A DNA stretch of 38,253 bases. Origin: Blautia schinkii DSM 10518 (GTDB lineage: Bacteria; Bacillota; Clostridia; Lachnospirales; Lachnospiraceae). The notes beneath the pieces were generated by a model that saw nothing but the letters and a program-made list of their open reading frames with translations, was not told the DNA's origin and ran no database searches. The DNA lies in assembly GCA_000702025.1 (NCBI GenBank), contig KL370850.1, positions 1-38,253 of the forward strand, in the 5' to 3' direction. A program made the position numbers and the translations under genes. The stretch's first letter is position 1, and every line of letters starts with the position of its first letter. Positions 32,299-38,253 of the stretch are shown piece after piece.

Positions 32299-33972
32299 TT
32301 ATTTTGCTTTTGGTATCTCTAAGATGGCGCCTCTGTTGCCGGAGGTTACCATTGCCGCATATCTTGCAAGATATCCGGTGTTCACCTTTGGCTCTCTCGG
32401 CTGCCATTTTTCTCTTCTTGCCTGCATCTCCTCATCGGAAACCTTCACTTCAAGCTTAAGTTCCGGAATGTTGATGCTGATGATGTCGCCCTCCTCAATG
32501 AGTGCGATGGGGCCGCCAACGGCTGCCTCCGGGGATACATGGCCGATGGAAGCGCCTCTGGATGCTCCGCTGAAGCGTCCGTCCGTGATCAGGGCTACGC
32601 TGGAGCCAAGTCCCATACCTGCGATGGCAGAGGTGGGATTGAGCATTTCTCTCATACCCGGACCGCCTTTTGGTCCCTCATAACGGATGACTACTACGTC
32701 TCCGGCCACGATCTTATTATTCTTGATTGCCTCGATGGCATCCTCCTCGCAGTCGAATACGCGGGCAGGTCCTTCGTGCACCATCATTTCCTCCACAACT
32801 GCGGAACGTTTCACCACGCCGCCGTCAGGAGCCAGATTTCCTTTCAGGACTGCCAGGCCGCCTGTCTGGCTGTAAGGATTGTCGATAGGACGGATTACCT
32901 CCGGGTCGAGGTTTACACTGCCTGCGATGTTTTCGCCGACGGTTTTTCCGGTAACGGTCATGCAGTCTGTGTGAAGCAGGCCTTTTTTATTCAGCTCGTT
33001 CATCACCGCGTACACGCCGCCGGCTGCATTTAAATCTTCCATATATGTAGGACCTGCCGGTGCCAGATGGCAGAGGTTCGGTGTTTTCTCACTGATTTCA
33101 TTTGCAAAGCTGATGTCGAAATCCATGCCGATTTCATGAGCGATTGCCGGCAGATGCAGCATGCTATTGGTGGAGCAGCCAAGAGCCATATCCACGGTGA
33201 GGGCGTTCAGAATCGCATCCTCTGTCATGATATCTCTCGGGCAGATATTTTTGCGGTACATCTCCATTACCTGCATACCCGCATGCTTAGCAAGACGGAT
33301 ACGCTCAGAATATACAGCCGGGATGGTTCCGTTTCCGGGAAGTCCCATACCAAGCACCTCTGTCAGACAGTTCATGCTGTTCGCCGTGTACATTCCTGAA
33401 CAGGAACCGCAGGTAGGACAGGTTTTATTCTCATATTCGGTAAGCCCTTCCTCGGAAAGCTTACCGGCCGCATAAGCGCCGACTGCTTCAAACATGCTGG
33501 AAAGACTTGTTTTATGTCCGTCTATACGTCCGGCCATCATCGGGCCGCCGCTCACGAACACAGTGGGCACATTAATTCTGGCCGCTGCCATCAAAAGTCC
33601 GGGCACGTTCTTGTCACAGTTAGGCACCATCACAAGTGCGTCAAACTGATGAGCCAAAGCCATCGCTTCTGTGGAATCTGCGATCAGGTCTCTTGTCACC
33701 AGGGAATATTTCATGCCGATATGTCCCATGGCAATACCGTCGCATACAGCGATAGCCGGGAATACCACGGGAGTTCCGCCGGCCATAGCCACGCCCTGTT
33801 TAACCGCATCCACGATTTTATCCAGGTTCATATGTCCGGGGACGATTTCATTATAGGAGCTCACAATGCCGACCATTGGCCGCTCCATCTCTTCCTTTGT
33901 CATACCAAGGGCATTAAACAGGGACCTGTGCGGAGCCTGCTGGGAGCCTTTTTTTACTGCGTCACTTCTCAT
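32299..33972 (-). CDS. ilvD: Dihydroxy-acid dehydratase
   Basis: A 557-aa iron-sulphur dehydratase, the third common step of branched-chain amino-acid synthesis. Cluster cysteines appear in NCDKNVPG and CPTCGSCSGMYTANSMNCLTE; the C terminus contains DGRFSGASRGASIGHVSPEA. The ATG at 33972 is chosen because AAAGGAGAGG precedes it. The longer frame from 34077 would translate the 31-bp repeats upstream and has no ribosome-binding site. It lies 12 bp before ilvB. Confidence 0.96.
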   Translation of the reverse strand: MRSDAVKKGSQQAPHRSLFNALGMTKEEMERPMVGIVSSYNEIVPGHMNLDKIVDAVKQGVAMAGGTPVVFPAIAVCDGIAMGHIGMKYSLVTRDLIADSTEAMALAHQFDALVMVPNCDKNVPGLLMAAARINVPTVFVSGGPMMAGRIDGHKTSLSSMFEAVGAYAAGKLSEEGLTEYENKTCPTCGSCSGMYTANSMNCLTEVLGMGLPGNGTIPAVYSERIRLAKHAGMQVMEMYRKNICPRDIMTEDAILNALTVDMALGCSTNSMLHLPAIAHEIGMDFDISFANEISEKTPNLCHLAPAGPTYMEDLNAAGGVYAVMNELNKKGLLHTDCMTVTGKTVGENIAGSVNLDPEVIRPIDNPYSQTGGLAVLKGNLAPDGGVVKRSAVVEEMMVHEGPARVFDCEEDAIEAIKNNKIVAGDVVVIRYEGPKGGPGMREMLNPTSAIAGMGLGSSVALITDGRFSGASRGASIGHVSPEAAVGGPIALIEEGDIISINIPELKLEVKVSDEEMQARREKWQPREPKVNTGYLARYAAMVTSGNRGAILEIPKAK

Positions 33973-33997
33973 TATCGATTCCTCTCCTTTATCTCTC

Positions 33998-34090
33998 AAC
34001 ATCTGTGCTGTACATGCTGTTCTCTTATAATGTCTGTATTGTACATACTGCTGTTTTACAATATCTATACTGTACATGCCATAGTTATAC
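33998..34090 (-). repeat. Three 31-bp tandem repeats between leuB and ilvD
   Basis: Imperfect units start at 33998, 34029 and 34060, exactly 31 bp apart. Each contains a block like AAnnTCTnTnnTGTACAT (plus strand). They fill the 122-bp leuB-ilvD gap and would be present in the operon mRNA. The reading frame through them on the minus strand is open and in frame with ilvD, but it lacks initiation signals. Confidence 0.8.
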
Positions 34091-34094
34091 GCAC

Positions 34095-35177
34095 TTACAC
34101 CGTCTGGGCTATCAGATCGCCCATCTCCTTAGTGCCAACAAGCTTACAGCCGTCTGACATGATATCACCGGTACGGTAGCCTTGGGTAAGTACCTTCTGT
34201 ACTGCTGCCTCCACTGCATCCGCCTCTTTATCGAGGTCAAGGGAGTAACGAAGCATCATAGCCGCAGATAAAATCGTGGCTATAGGGTTTGCCTTATCCT
34301 GTCCTGCAATATCAGGTGCAGAACCGTGGCTCGGCTCGTAAAGACCGAATTTCGTCTCATTCAGGCTGGCAGAGGACAGCATACCGATGGAACCCGTCAC
34401 CATACTCGCCTCGTCGGATAATATATCTCCGAACATGTTCTCCGTAAGAATGACGTCAAACTGCTTCGGATCACGCACAAGCTGCATCGCACAGTTATCC
34501 ACAAGCATATGCTCAAGAGTGACATCCGGGTAATCCTTAGCCACCTCTTCCACCACGCTTCTCCAAAGCCTGGAGGAATCCAGTACATTCGCTTTATCTA
34601 CACTGGTCACCTTATTGCCGCGCTTGCGGGCAATCTCAAAAGCTTTCACAGCAATACGGCGGATTTCCTTTTCATTATATGTAAGGGTGTCGACTGCTGT
34701 TCTCACGCCGTCCTCTTCATACGTTTTCCGTTCCCCGAAGTAAAGACCTCCGGTAAGCTCTCTCACGATGATCATGTCAAACCCGTCTCCGATGATCTCA
34801 TCACGCAGAGGGCAGGCATCTCTCAGTTCATTATATAAATAGGCAGGGCGCAGGTTTGCAAACAGGTTCAGGGCCTTGCGGATGGCAAGCAGACCGGCTT
34901 CCGGACGTTTGGATGGTTCCAGCTTATACCAGGGCGATGTGGCGGCATCTCCGCCGATTGAGCCCATGAGTACAGCGTCCGATGCCTTTGCTGTCTCCAC
35001 GGCTTCCTCTGTGAGCGGCACACCGTGCACATCAATGGAAGCGCCACCCAGCAGAACCTCTGAATATGAAAAGGTGTGATGATATTTCTCACAAACCTTA
35101 TCCAGGACCTTCCTGGCCTCTCTCACAATCTCCGGTCCGATCCCATCTCCGGGAATCAACGCAATCTTATAATCCAT
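34095..35177 (-). CDS. leuB: 3-isopropylmalate dehydrogenase
   Basis: A 360-aa NAD-dependent enzyme of leucine synthesis that oxidises and decarboxylates 3-isopropylmalate. It starts MDYKIALIPGDGIGPEIV. The substrate loop region KLEPSKRPEAGLLAIRKAL and the metal and NAD region ENMFGDILSDEASMVTGSIG, then EPSHGSAPDIAG, are intact. The ATG at 35177 follows AAAGGAAAGAGAACT; the frame extends upstream without support. It is first in the leuB-ilvD-ilvB-serC-serA operon. leuA, leuC and leuD are not in the window. Confidence 0.96.
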   Translation of the reverse strand: MDYKIALIPGDGIGPEIVREARKVLDKVCEKYHHTFSYSEVLLGGASIDVHGVPLTEEAVETAKASDAVLMGSIGGDAATSPWYKLEPSKRPEAGLLAIRKALNLFANLRPAYLYNELRDACPLRDEIIGDGFDMIIVRELTGGLYFGERKTYEEDGVRTAVDTLTYNEKEIRRIAVKAFEIARKRGNKVTSVDKANVLDSSRLWRSVVEEVAKDYPDVTLEHMLVDNCAMQLVRDPKQFDVILTENMFGDILSDEASMVTGSIGMLSSASLNETKFGLYEPSHGSAPDIAGQDKANPIATILSAAMMLRYSLDLDKEADAVEAAVQKVLTQGYRTGDIMSDGCKLVGTKEMGDLIAQTV

Positions 35178-35221
35178 AGTTCTCTTTCCTTTCGTCAGTT
35201 CCATCTTAGAGTATTGTTATT

Positions 35222-35250
35222 ATAATAACGCACTTTTCAGCAGATTTCAA
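35222..35250 (-). promoter_or_regulatory. leuB: Promoter of the leuB-ilv-ser operon
   Basis: On the minus strand, TTGAAA (35245-35250), a 17-nt spacer and TATTAT (35222-35227), about 45 nt before the leuB start. A TATAAT three bases further on is an alternative -10. The short leader leaves no room for a T-box or peptide attenuator. Confidence 0.75.
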
Positions 35251-35280
35251 CCTATTAAAGTGAAAAATCGCTAAAATAAC

Positions 35281-35300
35281 AAAGTGGACAAGTCCACTTT
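35281..35300. promoter_or_regulatory. Near-perfect palindrome upstream of the leuB promoter
   Basis: AAAGTGGAC, two bases, GTCCACTTT: 9-bp arms centred about 40 nt upstream of the -35 box. A partial copy (GGACTTGTACACTTT) lies at about 35327-35341. The position suits an activator or a regulator of the operon. The cognate protein is unknown. Confidence 0.6.
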
Positions 35301-35347
35301 AACTCCCTGAATTTCTCACTCATGAAGGACTTGTACACTTTGTGCGC

Positions 35348-35385
35348 CAATGTGCAGCTGCGAAGCAGCCTTCCTCTGCACATTG
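35348..35385. repeat. Inverted repeat with 10-bp arms
   Basis: CAATGTGCAG (35348-35357) matches CTGCACATTG (35376-35385) with an 18-nt loop. It lies between the leuB promoter region and the yajC terminator. Function unknown. Confidence 0.6.
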
Positions 35386-35405
35386 TGTGCATCCCCCGGA
35401 GGGTT

Positions 35406-35465
35406 ATATCATAGGAAAGTGATATTTTTTATTTCAGAACAGATTGGAGTTCTTTCCTATGATAT
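35406..35465. repeat. Inverted repeat with 14-bp arms
   Basis: ATATCATAGGAAAG (35406-35419) pairs perfectly with 35452-35465, with a 32-nt loop. It lies just beyond the yajC terminator. Function unknown. Confidence 0.65.
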
Positions 35466-35470
35466 GAAAA

Positions 35471-35500
35471 AAGTAAGCACCGCTGCTGCAGCACTTACTT
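35471..35500 (-). terminator. yajC: Terminator of yajC
   Basis: As minus-strand RNA, AAGUAAGUGCUGC pairs with GCGGUGCUUACUU through ten Watson-Crick and three G-U pairs around a 4-nt loop, followed by a U-run. It lies about 18 nt after the yajC stop. Confidence 0.88.
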
Positions 35501-35517
35501 CTGACCATGCATTGTCC

Positions 35518-35814
35518 TTAAGCAGACGCCTGTTCTGCCTTCTCTACTTCTGCAATGGCTTGTTTTCTCATTGGAATACGGCAATTCTTGTTATTACCAA
35601 ATTCGATGATCACATCTTCGTCTGTCATGTCGATGATCACTCCATAGAAACCACCTGTAGTGACTACACTGTCACCGACTTCCATGCTGCTGAGCATTGC
35701 CTGCACTCTTTTCTGCTCTTTCTTCTGCGGACGAATCATCAAAAAGTACATAATTCCAAAAATAACTACCATCCACACAATGGTAAATCCCATGCCCATT
35801 CCGCCTTCTGTCAT
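35518..35814 (-). CDS. yajC: Preprotein translocase subunit YajC
   Basis: A 98-aa single-pass membrane protein that associates with SecDF at the translocon. It has one membrane segment (about 9-26, GFTIVWMVVIFGIMYFLMI), then the hallmark RPQKKEQKRVQAMLSSMEVGD and a small cytoplasmic domain with VVTTGGFYGVI. TTAGGAGGAGTTAAC precedes the ATG. tgt, queA and secD, frequent neighbours, are not in the window. It has its own terminator. Confidence 0.95.
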   Translation of the reverse strand: MTEGGMGMGFTIVWMVVIFGIMYFLMIRPQKKEQKRVQAMLSSMEVGDSVVTTGGFYGVIIDMTDEDVIIEFGNNKNCRIPMRKQAIAEVEKAEQASA

Positions 35815-36296
35815 GTTAACTCCTCCTAATCTATTGCTCTCAATAATAAATCATGCTGTCCCGCATTTTCAGGACGCTACACCATATCATACACAAAAAT
35901 ATCCATTTCTTCAAGTGGTTTTCGCATTTTTATAAAAATTATAAAATTGAGCCTGCGTGGGCTTTCCGCAACACTGCCTGATTAATTTCTGATCAGCTCT
36001 CCCGACAAACTTCCTGATTAGCTCTGTTTAGCTTTTATGCGACACTTATGCTACCACACCGCCTAATTATTCTTTACATCGAACCATAATTGTTGTATGA
36101 TACTTTTACAGCAAATCTGTTACTCATTCTTATGGCTTATTCAGCCACCTTGCCCTTTACTACATTGAATTTCGAAATAAGCCATAAAACACTCTTATCT
36201 TTTCTTAAATGGAATTTACATTTTTTAACTCCTTTTTCCATTTCTTAAAAGCAAATCTAAACAAGTTCTTATTTCATTTCTAAGGAGGTCATGTCT
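35815..36296. other. Gene-free stretch between yajC and the first Rpn gene
   Basis: This 482-bp AT-rich divergent region must carry the yajC promoter on the minus strand, which I could not pin down, and a plus-strand promoter at 36073-36101. Two short CTGATTA-containing repeats occur near 35978 and 36010. An 11-bp inverted repeat, TATGGCTTATT (36131-36141) with AATAAGCCATA (36176-36186), follows. From 36239 the sequence is duplicated at 37774. No gene is visible. Confidence 0.6.
36073..36101 (+). promoter_or_regulatory. Candidate promoter of the first Rpn gene
   Basis: TTTACA (36073-36078), a 17-nt spacer and TATGAT (36096-36101), about 195 nt before the start codon. The downstream inverted repeat would lie in the leader. 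Confidence 0.5.
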
Positions 36297-37525
36297 ATGA
36301 AATCAACACAAACAAAATCACATTTACACGAAGAAAAATTGTCAGGTAAGATTCCTTTTGGTTTTACCAACGACTACATGTTCCGGGCTGTATTACAAAA
36401 GAATGAAAAAGTATTAAAATGATTATTCTTGTTTCCGAGAGCCACCTGTCCGGACTGGACGGAGCCGACATTCCGGCGGGTAAGAGCCACCAGAAAGCTT
36501 ATGCCGCGAAAGGCTCTTTACATGAGTAGGCATATGATAGGCTGTTCTGCCCAGGCAAACATGCCGCAGGCACTGGCTTGCCTCTTTGCCACGAATACAT
36601 GTGCCGTGGAGGCTCATGTCAAGAGCACCGTGGAATAACATTTCTGGTGGCAGTTGGGGTGGCTCTAGGGTTCCGGAACGGTGGCTCTCAAAGTCCGGAC
36701 AGGTGGCTCAACAGTCCCCGGAATAATCAATTAAAAGGCATTCTCAGCGCAGTTCTCAGAATCCCGCCAGAGGAAATCACTTCCTGCCAGATTACAAATC
36801 CCATTATCCTCGGAGAAGCCATCAACGAAAAAACCTGCATTCTCGATGTGCGGCTTTTACTGAACAATGAAAAGCAGGTGAATCTGGAAATGCAAATTGG
36901 CAATATCGGCAACTGGCCCAAACGCTCCCTGTATTATACCTGTGACATGTACGTGGATTTACATAGCGGGGAAGATTACATGAACGCCCTGCCATGCATA
37001 CATATTGGATTTGTAAACACATCCCCCTTCCCTGACTATCATGAGTTTTTCAGCAAATACCGACTGGTCAACGAAGAGAATGGACATGTTTATACTAGTG
37101 ATTTGCAGATAATTATGATACAATTAGACCAGGTAGAAAAAGTTGATACGGCAATGAAAAATACTGATATTTATCGTTGGACAAAGCTTTTCACAGCGAC
37201 AAAATGGGAGGAGGTCTTTCAAATGGCAAAGGAATCAGATGTAATGCAAGAAGCTGTAGTAACACTAAAAAACCTTACAGATGATGAAAAAATAAAACTG
37301 CAGTGCAAAGCAAGAAAACGCTACGAAGCTGACCAGAAAGCGATCTTTTTGTCAGGTAAAGAAAAAGGCATAGAGGAAGGCATTCTTAAAGGCGTAGAGG
37401 CATTGATTTTAGACAACATAGAAGAAAACAAAACCGAACAGCAGATATTAGAGAAATTAATGAAGCGTTTCTCCATAAGCCAGGAAATGGCCGAAGAATA
37501 TTTGCATAAATATATGGTTCGCTAA
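36297..37525 (+). pseudogene. Rpn-family PD-(D/E)XK nuclease/transposase gene, interrupted by an insertion
   Basis: The 5' part (36297-36419) encodes 41 residues, including GKIPFGFTNDYMFRAVLQ, the usual family start. It then meets a TGA formed by the first bases of a 310-bp insert. The reading frame resumes at 36737 with GILSAVLRIPPEEI and continues to 37525. Removing the insert and one 7-bp duplication rejoins a 303-aa protein. The PD-(D/E)XK core is visible as ILDVRLLL followed by NLEMQIGNIGNW (Asp and the ExQ pair). The C terminus has charged helices (EKGIEEGILKGVEA) and a SISQEMAEEYL end. AAGGAGG lies 8 nt before the ATG. A second copy starts 1,535 bp downstream. Rpn proteins promote RecA-independent recombination in other bacteria. 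Confidence 0.88.
36420..36729. mobile_element. 310-bp non-autonomous insertion element, IS21-like ends
   Basis: TGATTATTC at 36420-36428 is the exact inverse of 36721-36729. Both sides carry ATTAAAA (36413-36419 and 36730-36736), which occurs once in the uninterrupted downstream copy, so it is a 7-bp target duplication. Inside each end are three repeats: GAGCCACC-like at 36439, 36462 and 36484, and inverted GGTGGCTC at 36658, 36680 and 36702, about 22 bp apart and mostly next to TCCGGA. Multiple internal end repeats are a known feature of the IS21 family; the family call is inference. There is no transposase, so it must be moved in trans. Confidence 0.85.
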
Positions 37526-37831
37526 CACTGAAGTATCAGGATATACACACCTGTGTGCAGTTCCATCGACTGTTATCAGAGTACTTTGCATTTCCGAACA
37601 AATTCGGATAAGCCTGTATACTTTAATCCGCACCAGCAAAAAATAAGAATTGCAGGGCATATGGTGCATTGTAGAGCAATTCCAACAACCATATGCCCCA
37701 TTCCCCTCAAAAAGTTTTGAAAAATTACAGAATATCTATTTTCTTATATGGAATATCTATCTTATGATATCTTCATTTCTTAAAACCAACTCTAAACAAG
37801 TTCTTATTTCATTTCTAAGGAGGTCATGTCT
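37526..37831. other. Gene-free stretch between the two Rpn copies
   Basis: This 306-bp gap has an 11-bp inverted repeat, GGGCATATGGT (37655-37665) with ACCATATGCCC (37688-37698), loop 22 nt, without a following T-run. From 37774 it matches the leader of the first copy (from 36239) almost base for base. I find no gene and no firm promoter. Confidence 0.6.
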
Positions 37832-38253
37832 ATGAAATCAACACAAACAAAACCACATTTAAACGAAGAAAAATTATCAGGTAAGATTCCTTTTGGCTTT
37901 ACCAACGACTACATGTTCCGGGCTGTATTACAAAAAAACGAAAAAGTATTAAAAGGCATTCTCAGCGCAGTTCTTAGAATCCCGCCAGAGGAAATCACTT
38001 CCTGCCAGATTACAAATCCCATTATCCTCGGAGAAGCCATCAATGAAAAAACCTGCATTCTGGACGTTCGGCTTTTACTAAACAATGAAAAGCAAGTAAA
38101 TCTGGAAATGCAGGTGGGCAATATCGGCAACTGGCCGAAACGCTCCCTGTATTATACCTGTGACATGTACGTGGATTTGCATAGCGGGGAAGATTACATG
38201 AACGCCCTGCCATGCATACATATTGGATTTGTAAACACATCCCCCTTCCCTGA
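37832..38253 (+). CDS. Rpn-family PD-(D/E)XK nuclease/transposase, second copy (runs off window)
   Basis: At least 140 residues from the ATG at 37832, with the same AAGGAGG and leader as the first copy. It reads without interruption through GKIPFGFTNDYMFRAVLQ, KGILSAVLRIPPEEI and the nuclease core ILDVRLLL, then NLEMQVGNIGNW. It differs from the first copy by a few mostly synonymous changes, so the duplication is recent or is kept alike by gene conversion. It shows what the uninterrupted target of the 310-bp insertion looks like. The C terminus is outside the window. Confidence 0.9.
   Translation, partial: MKSTQTKPHLNEEKLSGKIPFGFTNDYMFRAVLQKNEKVLKGILSAVLRIPPEEITSCQITNPIILGEAINEKTCILDVRLLLNNEKQVNLEMQVGNIGNWPKRSLYYTCDMYVDLHSGEDYMNALPCIHIGFVNTSPFP

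Noticed and set aside
33973..34077. N-terminal extension of IlvD encoded by the 31-bp repeats
   Set aside because: No ribosome-binding site at 34077, while AAAGGAGAGG precedes 33972, where IlvD homology starts.
35178..35400. T-box or leader-peptide attenuator upstream of leuB
   Set aside because: No T-box core (AGGGTGGNACCGCG) on the minus strand, and the promoter lies only about 45 nt from the start codon.
36578..36736. N-terminal part of a longer protein read through the 310-bp insert into the Rpn gene
   Set aside because: This stretch is insert sequence with no ribosome-binding site; the true N terminus is at 36297, as the second copy shows.

Overview
The window looks like chromosomal DNA from a Clostridia bacterium, most probably a Lachnospiraceae gut anaerobe. 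The evidence is moderate GC, strong AGGAGG ribosome-binding sites, low-GC Gram-positive transporter and amino-acid operons, a DinJ-type antitoxin relic and Rpn-type PD-(D/E)XK genes. The genus is not decided here. Most genes lie on the minus strand.

Region 1 (1-12.4 kb, minus strand): a long operon reads M20 amidohydrolase, potA-potB-potC, then a second potA-potB-potCD (a permease fused to a substrate-binding protein), a free PotD lipoprotein and a PTS Enzyme I. A DUF362/ferredoxin gene follows downstream. Two polyamine-type ABC importers sit in tandem with only two binding domains, both in the second set.

Region 2 (12.4-14.4 kb): an accessory patch with a 49-aa ORF ending in a perfect terminator, a protein of a mobile-element-associated type, a DinJ antitoxin that has lost most of its DNA-binding domain, a 12-C tract and a tRNA-Thr(CGT).

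Region 3 (14.4-22.7 kb, minus strand): an oppABCDF peptide-uptake operon with a strong oppA promoter and an oppA-oppB hairpin, then a glycogen-branching-enzyme homologue whose catalytic residues are replaced and which carries a Lys/Ala-rich tail.

Region 4 (22.8-28.2 kb): a PfkB-family sugar kinase, a large folded repeat, a MocR-type regulator divergent from an EamA transporter, and a second EamA transporter.

Region 5 (28.2-35.8 kb, minus strand): leuB-ilvD-ilvB-serC-serA-49-aa basic ORF, probably reading into the second EamA gene, behind one promoter; then yajC with its own terminator.

Region 6 (35.8-38.25 kb, plus strand): two tandem copies of an Rpn/PDDEXK gene. The first is broken by a 310-bp element with 9-bp terminal inverted repeats, 7-bp target duplications and three ~22-bp internal repeats at each end.

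The most unusual signal is a family of intergenic folded repeats with four copies (1-164, 12519-12588, 23984-24215 and 27189-27250). Each fully visible copy has an outer AACG:CGTT-type helix, an 8-nt 3' bulge of form TTnnnCTA, and a GGTGA...TCACC stem. Stem sequences differ between copies yet stay self-complementary. Two copies share a ~105-nt core with compensatory base changes. Two copies are followed by ~19-nt tandem repeats built on CTACGTTT.
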